Of a stretch of DNA of 36,840 bases, positions 1 to 5,911 are shown one piece after another. A model generated the notes under the pieces. The model saw only the letters and a program-made list of their open reading frames with translations. It was not told the DNA's origin and made no database searches. This DNA comes from a virus. The stretch spans positions 1 through 36,840 of the IMG/VR virus record IMGVR_UViG_3300036852_000075; one strand, written 5' to 3'. Every line of letters starts with the position of its first letter. Position 1 is the stretch's first letter. The translations under genes and the position numbers were made by a program.

Positions 1-2
1 GC

Positions 3-233
3 GACGGCACCTACGACCAGGGCGCCATGCGGCGGACGCTCAAGGCTTTCTGTCGGCGGTTTGGGATTCCCTGCACGGACACGATCGACGGCAAGGACGT
101 GCCGGGGCTGGTGTCTGCGGGCGACTGGGAGGCCGTAGCGGCTCACGTGCGGGCCGATGTCGAGATGACGCTGGCGCTGGCGGTCAAGTTGGGCGTCGTG
201 CGGCAGGAGGCGGCTGAGGCCGTGGCGATATGA
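3..233 (+). CDS. 3'-5' exonuclease (PolB/DnaQ-like), C-terminal fragment
   Basis: The reading frame is open from base 3, so the gene begins outside the window and only about 76 residues are visible. The pattern is a short hydrophobic segment, a Gly-Lys-Asp-Val element, then Trp-Glu-Ala-Val followed by His-Val-(Arg)-Ala-Asp-Val and Leu-Ala-x-Lys-Leu-Gly. This matches the last part of RNase H-fold 3'-5' exonucleases, where the Asp of the His-x-x-x-Asp element is the final metal ligand. A role in phage DNA replication or recombination is inferred. The next gene overlaps it by ATGA, so it heads or continues an early operon. Confidence 0.6.
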   Translation, partial: DGTYDQGAMRRTLKAFCRRFGIPCTDTIDGKDVPGLVSAGDWEAVAAHVRADVEMTLALAVKLGVVRQEAAEAVAI

Positions 234-412
234 CTGGGCTGAAGGACTACATCGGTGATGGCGTCTACGTAGAGTTCGACGGCTACGGACTTGTCTTGAC
301 GACTGAGAACGGTATTGAGGTCACAAACACAATTGTGCTGGAGCCAGATGTGTTTTTGGCCCTCAAGCAGTTCGTCGAGCGACTTCGTGTGCAGTCCGGA
401 GTCGCACCATGA
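230..412 (+). CDS. Conserved small phage protein, function unknown
   Basis: This 60-residue protein starts with an ATG that overlaps the previous stop (ATGA). It has an acidic, aromatic N-terminal half (Tyr-Ile-Gly-Asp-Gly-Val-Tyr-Val), then Thr-Thr-Glu-Asn-Gly and Leu-Glu-Pro-Asp-Val-Phe-x-Ala-Leu. Short proteins with this pattern recur in early regions of many tailed phages, but I know no function. There are no cysteines and no membrane segment. It is likely a soluble cytoplasmic protein co-expressed with its neighbours. Confidence 0.75.
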   Translation: MTGLKDYIGDGVYVEFDGYGLVLTTENGIEVTNTIVLEPDVFLALKQFVERLRVQSGVAP

Positions 413-591
413 CCGACTTCAGAGGCTATCCCGTCGTGCCATGCCCCGACTGCGGTGCGAGCGATGCCGTGGAGATCGTGGCGGCGGTGAAACCGGAGCG
501 CGTGTTCGGTCCAGGCGAGTGGGCCGTGTTCCGTTGCGATTTCTGCGGCGACGAGTGGCGGGCCCTCGTGCCTGAGCCGGTGGAGGCGTAA
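409..591 (+). CDS. Small zinc-ribbon protein
   Basis: This 60-residue protein has two CxxC knuckles, Cys-Pro-Asp-Cys near residue 12 and Cys-Asp-Phe-Cys near residue 43, the spacing of a rubredoxin-like zinc ribbon. Metal binding is inferred from the motif. Its ATG overlaps the previous stop and its TAA shares an A with the next ATG (TAATG), so it is translationally coupled on both sides. Function beyond zinc binding is unknown. Confidence 0.75.
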   Translation: MTDFRGYPVVPCPDCGASDAVEIVAAVKPERVFGPGEWAVFRCDFCGDEWRALVPEPVEA

Positions 592-779
592 TGGACGCGC
601 CCTACTACAACGGCGAGGACAACCGCGAGTTCGGGATCGATCCCTATGATGAACAGTGCCCGGACTGCGGCGTTGGACCGTTGGTTGACTGCCTCTGGTA
701 CTGCCGCTGCACCTATTGCGAACGCGGCATGGTGCAGCAGGTCATTGCCCGCGGTGACGTGGACCGGAAGGCTGGCTGA
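591..779 (+). CDS. Small cysteine-rich protein, zinc-binding candidate
   Basis: This 62-residue protein carries Cys-Pro-Asp-Cys near residue 23, then Cys-Leu-Trp-Tyr-Cys-Arg-Cys and Cys near residues 34-43, enough ligands for one or two zinc knuckles. It sits in the same coupled run as the zinc ribbon before it, and the next gene's ATG overlaps its stop as TGATG. No family could be named. Confidence 0.65.
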   Translation: MDAPYYNGEDNREFGIDPYDEQCPDCGVGPLVDCLWYCRCTYCERGMVQQVIARGDVDRKAG

Positions 780-1261
780 TGGTCCGAGTCGCTGTCCGTC
801 CCTCGCTGCCGTTCGTGGGCGTCGTCGTCACAGGCCCGAAAGGGAAGGCCCTGGACCCCGACACACGGGTCGAGATTGCGGAGGCAGTCGCGGAGCGGTT
901 CGACATTGGGGATCGCGTGGAAGTCACGCTGAAGCCCTACAAGGCCACGCGGAGCCAGCGGGCGAATCGGTATCTCTGGGGCGTGGTCTATGAGTTGATG
1001 GCGAAAGACCAGGAGATGACGGCTGAGGAAATCCACGACGCGATGGTTGAGCGGTTCCTGCCGAACGAGCACAAGCGGATCGCGTTCTTCAACCGGCTGA
1101 CTGGGGAGTGCCTGGAAGTGGAAACAGACGGGCGGCGATCCTCAAAGCTGACCGGCGAGCTGTTCTTTGACTTCGTGGAACGGGTGAGGGAGTTCGCGCG
1201 GGACTTCCTCAACGTGCAGACGCCTGAACCGGACAAGGACTACTGGCGGAAGGTGGGTTGA
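779..1261 (+). CDS. NinB-like recombination protein
   Basis: This 160-residue protein has the central signature of the NinB/Orf-type phage recombination mediator family: a beta segment ending Val-Thr-Leu-Lys-Pro, then Arg-Ser-Gln-Arg-Ala-Asn-Arg-Tyr-Leu-Trp-Gly, a helix, and an Ile-His-Asp element with Phe-Leu-Pro. The C-terminal half has Ser-Ser-Lys-Leu-Thr followed by a helix ending before a conserved Pro-Glu-Pro. Lambda NinB binds single-stranded DNA and assists RecA-independent or RecBCD-type recombination; the same role is inferred. The length is close to lambda NinB (about 146 residues). The start overlaps the previous stop as TGATG. Confidence 0.6.
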   Translation: MVRVAVRPSLPFVGVVVTGPKGKALDPDTRVEIAEAVAERFDIGDRVEVTLKPYKATRSQRANRYLWGVVYELMAKDQEMTAEEIHDAMVERFLPNEHKRIAFFNRLTGECLEVETDGRRSSKLTGELFFDFVERVREFARDFLNVQTPEPDKDYWRKVG

Positions 1262-1262
1262 C

Positions 1263-1433
1263 ATGCGTGACGGACTCCTCTGGATCTGGCTCGTCTCGGC
1301 TGGGGTGCTGGGATTGTTCGCGCTGAGTGCTGGCTTGTATGCCGGGTATCGATCCTGTCGGCAGTGGTGGCGACAGAAGCAGATCGCCAAGTTGCTGCGT
1401 GAGACGGAGTATCCGATGGAGCAGGGCTGGTGA
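1263..1433 (+). CDS. Small single-pass membrane protein
   Basis: This 56-residue ORF begins one base after the preceding stop. Residues about 5-27 form one hydrophobic helix (Leu-Leu-Trp-Ile-Trp-Leu-Val to Leu-Tyr-Ala-Gly-Tyr), followed by a basic, tryptophan-rich tail (Arg-Gln-Trp-Trp-Arg-Gln-Lys). That gives one transmembrane segment with the basic end probably cytoplasmic. The function is unknown. Confidence 0.6.
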   Translation: MRDGLLWIWLVSAGVLGLFALSAGLYAGYRSCRQWWRQKQIAKLLRETEYPMEQGW

Positions 1434-1514
1434 AGAAGAAAGATTTGTCGCGCGTGGTCAGGCGTTGCTGATCCGCGCATGGGGATCTACCGCGTCCACT
1501 GACTGAGGTGATTC

Positions 1515-2039
1515 GTGGTGTTTTCAGGGGCAGTGGTCGGGCAAGAACTGATCGGCGGCGTCATCTACGAAGTCAGCGTTGACTATCGCACTGGTGACTT
1601 CGGTGCGATTGTGGACGGCGAGGCTATCACAGCAGCAACGAAGGACGATCTGATTAAGCGGCTGACCGCAGTCAGCAAGCAGCCGATGAAGCGCATCGCG
1701 ATCCGCGCGACTCTGAGCGACTGGCGCGGCCTGACACCGATTACGATCATTGGCCGTCACAACGGAAACAAGAACATCCTGTATCGGATCGATGGTGAAC
1801 GGGCGACCCTGCAAATGTCCGGTCGTAACACGGTACTACGCGACATGAGCGCGACCGAGCGTGGTGAGTATGACCGTCTGACCATCGCGGCCAAGGACGC
1901 GGATAGAGCAGTCGAACTATGGATTGACAGTCACGGCATCGACTACGAGTGGATGGTTGAGCAAGCACTGGCCGCCGACGCGGTAGATCCCCATGTGACT
2001 GACTCGGGAAAGCCGTCCACGCGCGACGGGAGATCCTGA
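1515..2039 (+). CDS. Hypothetical protein, 174 residues
   Basis: The GTG start is preceded by GAGGTG about eight bases upstream. The first 100 residues are beta-rich with alternating charged and hydrophobic residues (Val-Ser-Val-Asp-Tyr, Ile-Thr-Ile-Ile-Gly-Arg). Residues about 110-155 are helical and acidic, and the tail after about 158 looks disordered. A segment near residues 40-60, Asp-Asp-Leu-Ile-Lys-Arg-Leu, is followed by a basic strand. I do not recognise a family. An 82-bp spacer separates it from the membrane protein upstream. Confidence 0.65.
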   Translation: MVFSGAVVGQELIGGVIYEVSVDYRTGDFGAIVDGEAITAATKDDLIKRLTAVSKQPMKRIAIRATLSDWRGLTPITIIGRHNGNKNILYRIDGERATLQMSGRNTVLRDMSATERGEYDRLTIAAKDADRAVELWIDSHGIDYEWMVEQALAADAVDPHVTDSGKPSTRDGRS

Positions 2040-2040
2040 T

Positions 2041-2208
2041 TTGCGTGCTCTCTGGGACTGGCTGATCCGTCGCGTCAAAGAATCAGTCGCGTGGATTCGA
2101 GAGTGGCCCGAGCGTCGATATGCCGCGCATCAAACGCGGGTGTGGCGGCAGAATCACGGCCGTCTGCACGCGCTGCGCACCTTTGGGACGGTGAGTAAAC
2201 CGCGATGA
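2041..2208 (+). CDS. Small basic protein, TTG start
   Basis: This 55-residue ORF starts at TTG one base after the previous TGA, and its TGA overlaps the next ATG (ATGA). The coupled spacing on both sides is the main argument that it is real. The product is Trp- and Arg-rich with an amphipathic N-terminal helix (Leu-Trp-Asp-Trp-Leu-Ile-Arg-Arg). It could be a nucleic-acid- or membrane-associated peptide; the function is unknown. Confidence 0.5.
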   Translation: MRALWDWLIRRVKESVAWIREWPERRYAAHQTRVWRQNHGRLHALRTFGTVSKPR

Positions 2209-2429
2209 ACAAGTATCTGGTCTTTCACGATTACGGCCTTGAAGGTTGGAAGGTGTACGCCGAAGCGGCGTCAGTCCTAGAGGCTGTAGAAGCCCGCGAG
2301 CTCGACATCAAGAACGGTGGCGGCACGTCGATCATCGTGGAAGTGCTGGACCTGTACGACGCGTACAGAGCCGCTGGTTACGAGCGTGACAGGAAGGCGA
2401 GCGAGGCGGCGAAAGCCGTACCGGCATGA
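2205..2429 (+). CDS. Hypothetical protein, 74 residues
   Basis: A short soluble protein. The first half has the pattern Tyr-Leu-Val-Phe-His-Asp-Tyr-Gly followed by Ala-Ala-Ser-Val-Leu-Glu-Ala-Val-Glu, like other small phage proteins with a beta strand then a helix. The second half is an acidic then basic helix. It overlaps both neighbours by four bases. No family is recognised. Confidence 0.65.
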   Translation: MNKYLVFHDYGLEGWKVYAEAASVLEAVEARELDIKNGGGTSIIVEVLDLYDAYRAAGYERDRKASEAAKAVPA

Positions 2430-2857
2430 GCGCCTTCGTCCCGTGGACCTCTAGCCAGTTCAAGAGCGATCTCCCATCGCGCGTGGACGAGCGGATTGAG
2501 GCTGACGCGCTGGACGCAGCGAACCGGAAGCAGTGGGACAAAGAGATCGACCTACGGGACGGGAAAGCCTGCCGCGCCTGTGACCGCAAGAGCGACCCGG
2601 ATGTGATTGGACTCACGACCAGGGGGCACCGCGCGCACATCGTCTACGCCAGCGCAGGTGGCTCGTGGGAGCCATCCAACCGGATCACGCTCTGCTTCAA
2701 GTGCCACAACGATGAGCACAAGAACCGGCTGCGGATGACTGGCGCGAAGGAACCCGTGGACGCCAACGCGGCGGTGACGTTCTGGCGGAAGTCAAAGGCT
2801 GGCGAGTGGTTTGTCAGCCGCGAGGAAATAGCCGTGCGACAGGTGACGCGGGACTGA
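2426..2857 (+). CDS. HNH endonuclease
   Basis: This 143-residue protein has a compact HNH fold at residues about 44-100: Arg-Asp-Gly-Lys-Ala-Cys-Arg-Ala-Cys (Cys49, Cys52), His68 and His71 in Gly-His-Arg-Ala-His, Asn85 in Pro-Ser-Asn-Arg-Ile-Thr-Leu, and Cys90-x-x-Cys93-His94 with a further His98. The four cysteines form the structural zinc site and the histidines with Asn85 the metal-dependent nuclease site. It may be a recombination nuclease or a free-standing selfish nuclease. Its ATG overlaps the preceding stop and it lies in the same operon, unlike the antisense HNH genes in the late region. Confidence 0.85.
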   Translation: MSAFVPWTSSQFKSDLPSRVDERIEADALDAANRKQWDKEIDLRDGKACRACDRKSDPDVIGLTTRGHRAHIVYASAGGSWEPSNRITLCFKCHNDEHKNRLRMTGAKEPVDANAAVTFWRKSKAGEWFVSREEIAVRQVTRD

Positions 2858-3034
2858 ATGGGCGAGGGACTAAAGCGAGCCTTCGCAGCGGCGCGCGCCA
2901 CACGTGCCTGTCCGGTAAAGGGCTGTAAGCGTGTCAAGGCTAAGGGCGGCGACATTTGCGCCCATCATCAGCGCGAATGGGATCAGGTTGTGGAGTCGCT
3001 GATGAAGCCCAAGCGGCACACGGTGGCGGAATGA
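2858..3034 (+). CDS. Small zinc-finger protein
   Basis: This 58-residue ORF begins directly at the base after the HNH stop. It has Cys18-x4-Cys23 and Cys34-x-His36-His37, a plausible Cys2His2-like zinc site in a strongly basic protein (Lys-Arg-Val-Lys-Ala-Lys-Gly). DNA or RNA binding is inferred. The next gene overlaps its stop as ATGA. Confidence 0.6.
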   Translation: MGEGLKRAFAAARATRACPVKGCKRVKAKGGDICAHHQREWDQVVESLMKPKRHTVAE

Positions 3035-3252
3035 TCCTCTGGGGGCGCAATCGGATCGCCCTGTCGCGTATCTACGACGATCACGACGCTGATTGGCAGG
3101 TGGGCTGGTGGTTGAACGGGAAGATTCTCGGTCGCTATGTCAGCGTGTTGTTCCCGTGGCGCACGTATAGGCCGTGGGTCGAAAGGCCGCGCGATCAAGA
3201 AAAACCGGATGGTGTTGTGGACTCTGGTGAGACCTGGAGGCGGCGGACGTGA
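3031..3252 (+). CDS. Hypothetical Trp-rich protein, 73 residues
   Basis: The frame is open further upstream, but I place the start at the ATG at 3031, which overlaps the previous stop as ATGA; the upstream extension lies wholly over the zinc-finger gene. The product has Trp-Gln-Val-Gly-Trp-Trp-Leu-Asn-Gly and a basic, polar C-terminus. It has no membrane helix. The function is unknown. Confidence 0.6.
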   Translation: MILWGRNRIALSRIYDDHDADWQVGWWLNGKILGRYVSVLFPWRTYRPWVERPRDQEKPDGVVDSGETWRRRT

Positions 3253-3353
3253 GCAAAAAGAGAGTTGAATCGCGCGCTGGGAGGATTTCCCGTGCTACCG
3301 GCTTGGGGATCTACCGCACCCGCCGTCCTGCCTGTAAGCGTGAGGACATCTAA
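3249..3353 (+). CDS. Tiny basic protein, 34 residues
   Basis: The GTG overlaps the previous stop (GTGA) and the TAA overlaps the next ATG (TAATG), so translation would be coupled on both sides. The peptide is very basic and contains Gly-Ile-Tyr-Arg. A similar stretch, also ending in Gly-Ile-Tyr-Arg, occurs at 1430-1497 but is out of frame there. The function is unknown. Confidence 0.4.
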   Translation: MSKKRVESRAGRISRATGLGIYRTRRPACKREDI

Positions 3354-3535
3354 TGCCGTTCTATCAAGTCATTGTGCAGGTTGAATATCTGGCGACGTAT
3401 CGCCTTGAGGCCGAGACGCAAGAGGAAGCCGAGCGCACTGGGCGAGAGATGGCGGCTGACGGCATGAACTACGGATCGTGGGAGTTCCAATTAGCCGACG
3501 TCTACGACGTGTCAGATGAAAGCGCCGAACGATGA
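3353..3535 (+). CDS. Hypothetical protein, 60 residues
   Basis: The sequence alternates beta-type residues (Tyr-Gln-Val-Ile-Val-Gln-Val-Glu-Tyr) with a helix rich in Glu and Ala, then a second strand and an acidic tail. This resembles small ferredoxin-like alpha/beta phage proteins. It is coupled to both neighbours by start-stop overlaps. No specific role can be given. Confidence 0.65.
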   Translation: MPFYQVIVQVEYLATYRLEAETQEEAERTGREMAADGMNYGSWEFQLADVYDVSDESAER

Positions 3536-3663
3536 GCGGGCACCTTTCCTATGACTCGCTGCAACGATTTGCCGCGCACATCTGTTGGCTCTGCTGCCGA
3601 CGCGAGGTGTTCGCCACGGTGCCGAGTGCGGGCTGTCTGGTGTGTCCGAGGCTGAGACCGTGA
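3532..3663 (+). CDS. Small CxxC protein, 43 residues
   Basis: The ATG overlaps the previous stop. The peptide contains Cys18-Trp-Leu-Cys21-Cys22 and Cys35-Leu-Val-Cys38, a two-knuckle zinc-ribbon pattern like several other tiny genes in this region. Zinc binding is inferred. The downstream GTG overlaps its TGA. Confidence 0.5.
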   Translation: MSGHLSYDSLQRFAAHICWLCCRREVFATVPSAGCLVCPRLRP

Positions 3664-3749
3664 CGGACGGACGGACGGACGGACGGAGCAGGATGCGTGC
3701 CGACTCTCGCAACAAAAGCCGTATCTCACAGGACAAGGGCAAGGCGTGA
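3660..3749 (+). CDS. Tiny ORF carrying a tetranucleotide repeat, upstream of the methylase
   Basis: This 29-residue ORF starts at GTG overlapping the previous TGA and ends in a TGA that overlaps the GTG start of the methyltransferase gene. Six copies of ACGG fill its first third. Four-base units are not a multiple of three, so gain or loss of one copy would shift this frame and uncouple it from the methylase start. Whether the peptide itself has a function is unknown. Confidence 0.35.
   Translation: MTDGRTDGRSRMRADSRNKSRISQDKGKA
3663..3686 (+). repeat. Tetranucleotide tandem repeat (ACGG)6
   Basis: Six perfect, contiguous ACGG units lie about 60 bases before the DNA methyltransferase start, inside a tiny coupled ORF. 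No comparable simple repeat was seen elsewhere in the window. Tetranucleotide tracts cause phase variation of methyltransferases in some bacteria; here the copy number is modest and variability is only a possibility. Confidence 0.9.
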
Positions 3750-4957
3750 CCGCAACTGACGTAGATGCTCGGATGGGTGATTCGCTCAAAGCTCCATTCC
3801 CGTGGTTCGGTGGCAAGAGCCGTGCGGCCGAGTTGATCTGGCGACGGTTGGGGGAGGTGGACACCTACAACGAGCCGTTTGCCGGTTCGCTGGCGGTCCT
3901 GCTGGCGCGTCCGCATATCCCAAGGGTAGAGACCGTCAACGATCTCGATTGCTATCTAGCGAACTTCTGGCGGGCGCTACAAGCCGATCCTGAAGGTGTC
4001 GCTTATTACGCCGATTATCCGGTGAACGAGACTGACCTTCACGCGCGGCATCAATGGCTGGTGAATCAGGCGGAGTTCCAGGCGTCCATGAAAGCGGACC
4101 CGGAGTTCTTCGACGCCAAGATCGCCGGTTGGTGGGTATGGGGCCAGTGCCTCTGGATTGGTTCGGGTTGGTGCTCGCGGCCGGACTGGGAAGGGCGAGG
4201 CGTCGGCGCGGCGGCGAACCGAGGCGTCCACAACAAGCGCATGAGCGGGACCGGGAACGGCCAAGGCGTCGGCGTTCATCGTGTCGGCGTGGTTGAACAC
4301 CGACCGAAGCAACAGAAGCCGTTCCTGAACCGTCCCGGCGCTGGCGTCAACAGCAACCGTCGCTGGCAGGGAGGTGGCCAAGGTGGCGGTTCCGGCGTCC
4401 ACGCGCCACGGCTGACCGAACAGATGCCACGCATCGCGGCCGAGGGCGGAAGTATCTCCGGCGTTACGTCAACGCCCCTAGTCGCCTCCGGTGGCCTGTA
4501 CGAGTACCTCTCAGCTTTGTCTCAACGGCTTCGGCGTGTCCGCGTCTGCTGCGGTGATTGGAAACGTGTTCTCACGCCGAGCGTGACCACCTACGTTGGG
4601 CTGTGTGGGGTGCTCCTTGATCCACCGTACGACCACGACATGCGCGAGCGGTGCTACTCCGAGGACCACAACATCAGCGGCGCCGTCCGCGAATGGGCTA
4701 TTGCCAACGGTGACAACCCGGAGTTTCGGATCGCGCTGTGCGGGTACGAGGGCGAGCACAACGGGCCTGATGTTGAGAATCCGATCCCGGATACCTGGGA
4801 GTGCGTCCCGTGGAAAGCGCATGGCGGGTACGCGAGGACGGAGCGCGGCAAAGAGAACCGCGAGCGAGAGCGGATCTGGTTCTCCCCGTATTGTCTCAAG
4901 GCTGAACTACCGCTGTTTGCTGAAATACACGAGCACGGTTACGGACACGGCATCTAG
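3746..4957 (+). CDS. D12-class (Dam-like) DNA adenine N6-methyltransferase
   Basis: The 403-residue product has the order of motifs of the alpha-group adenine methyltransferases: Pro-Trp-Phe-Gly-Gly-Lys near residues 19-24 (binding of S-adenosylmethionine), Asn-Glu-Pro-Phe-Ala-Gly-Ser at 42-48 (motif I), Val-Asn-Asp-Leu-Asp at 64-68, and Asp-Pro-Pro-Tyr at 292-295 (catalytic motif IV). It would methylate adenine in phage DNA, probably for protection or to mark DNA. Between motif I and motif IV, residues about 150-250 are rich in Gly, Arg and Asn with low complexity, longer than in typical Dam proteins, possibly a variable target-recognition insert. The GTG start overlaps the upstream stop; an ATG nine codons in (3773) is an alternative. 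Confidence 0.85.
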   Translation: MTATDVDARMGDSLKAPFPWFGGKSRAAELIWRRLGEVDTYNEPFAGSLAVLLARPHIPRVETVNDLDCYLANFWRALQADPEGVAYYADYPVNETDLHARHQWLVNQAEFQASMKADPEFFDAKIAGWWVWGQCLWIGSGWCSRPDWEGRGVGAAANRGVHNKRMSGTGNGQGVGVHRVGVVEHRPKQQKPFLNRPGAGVNSNRRWQGGGQGGGSGVHAPRLTEQMPRIAAEGGSISGVTSTPLVASGGLYEYLSALSQRLRRVRVCCGDWKRVLTPSVTTYVGLCGVLLDPPYDHDMRERCYSEDHNISGAVREWAIANGDNPEFRIALCGYEGEHNGPDVENPIPDTWECVPWKAHGGYARTERGKENRERERIWFSPYCLKAELPLFAEIHEHGYGHGI

Positions 4958-5074
4958 TGGATCTGTCCCGCGTCTCTCTGCCCGTGGAACACAGAAAAAG
5001 GAAGGACAGACCGTTGCGCGCACTGGGGAAACTGAGGTAGTTCGACCGACAACATCGACGCGGGGAACAACGAG

Positions 5075-5434
5075 ATGACACCAGCAACCGTTTCTGATCA
5101 GATAAGCAACGAGCCCCTAGCTAAGTTCAAAACTAAGCCGCTATTTCTGATCAAGCCAGGAACGATCAAGGCGAGCGATTTGAAGCGCATCGAGAAGGAA
5201 TGCGGCATCGTCATCGCAGAGTGCAAGGAGCCGGATGCGGTGCGCCTTCTTGAACCGCCTATCGGCGCTGACATTGATGAGCAGTCGCGCGCCGCGTTGA
5301 CCCTGTTTAGGTACATCGCTGAGGGCACGGTCGGATATTCCACAACGTTCTACGGGGCTACGTTGATTCGGTTCTTCGTGAATGCGCTTCTCGAAGGCGC
5401 TCAGCCGAAGCGTGTCGAAAAGGTAAAGAAGTAG
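5075..5434 (+). CDS. Hypothetical protein, 119 residues
   Basis: A soluble protein. The core has the sequence Phe-Leu-Ile-Lys-Pro-Gly-Thr-Ile followed by a helix, Ile-Val-Ile-Ala-Glu-Cys, and a C-terminal helix that includes Ala-Leu-Thr-Leu-Phe-Arg-Tyr. The strand-helix-strand start resembles small phage alpha/beta proteins. The codon use has slightly more A/T than its neighbours. A 117-bp gap separates it from the methylase. No family is recognised. Confidence 0.6.
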   Translation: MTPATVSDQISNEPLAKFKTKPLFLIKPGTIKASDLKRIEKECGIVIAECKEPDAVRLLEPPIGADIDEQSRAALTLFRYIAEGTVGYSTTFYGATLIRFFVNALLEGAQPKRVEKVKK

Positions 5435-5477
5435 GGCGAAACGAGCGAGTTTTTACTAGGGAAGTGGGGCGAAACGA
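5434..5477 (+). repeat. Short direct repeat pair GGGCGAAACGA
   Basis: The 11-mer occurs at 5434-5444 and again at 5467-5477, 33 bases apart start to start, in the gap just before the second HNH gene. The second copy runs into that gene's ATG. It could be a protein-binding pair or a by-product of duplication. Nothing else in the gap is recognised. Confidence 0.7.
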
Positions 5478-5911
5478 TGGATAATAAGGAGCCTCGCAAT
5501 GAGGCGGGACGCGGCGCTGCGGAAACAGCGGACGCGCCCCTGACCAACCAACCTGAAGTGGAGGTCGGCGTGGCTCCGATACATTCTAAGCCAGTCCTAA
5601 CCGGAACGTACTCCCGCCCACGCCATGAGCGCATGGCAATCGCCAGATCCAAAGGCCGTCACACCAACGCGGAGTGGCGCGCGATGGTCGAGTTTTTCGA
5701 GAACCGCTGCGTGCATTGCGGCTCTGACGAATGGTTCATCGAACGCGATCACGTGATCCCGGTCTATCAGGGCGGTGACGATTCGATTCGCAACCTTCAG
5801 CCGTCGTGCGCTTGGTGTAATGCGTCTCGACGATGGGATGACACGGACAAGCGGCCTGCATTCGCTGTGCGACTCGGAAAGCAGATGCCAGCAGAATGGA
5901 TGGCCCGCTAA
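5477..5911 (+). CDS. HNH endonuclease
   Basis: This 144-residue protein carries a classical HNH domain in its C-terminal half: Cys78-Val-His-Cys81-Gly, then Asp91-His92-Val-Ile-Pro (general base), Gly-Gly-Asp-Asp and Asn106-Leu-Gln-Pro-Ser-Cys-x-x-Cys-Asn115. The four cysteines bind structural zinc. The first 50 residues look disordered, and an internal Met at residue 53 is an alternative start. Its last base is shared with the next gene's ATG (TAATG), so it is part of the early operon just before the replication gene. Confidence 0.85.
   Translation: MDNKEPRNEAGRGAAETADAPLTNQPEVEVGVAPIHSKPVLTGTYSRPRHERMAIARSKGRHTNAEWRAMVEFFENRCVHCGSDEWFIERDHVIPVYQGGDDSIRNLQPSCAWCNASRRWDDTDKRPAFAVRLGKQMPAEWMAR

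Noticed and set aside
4957-5040. 27-codon ORF after the methylase
   Set aside because: No ribosome site and no features beyond length and a favourable start overlap. The rest of the gap shows nothing.
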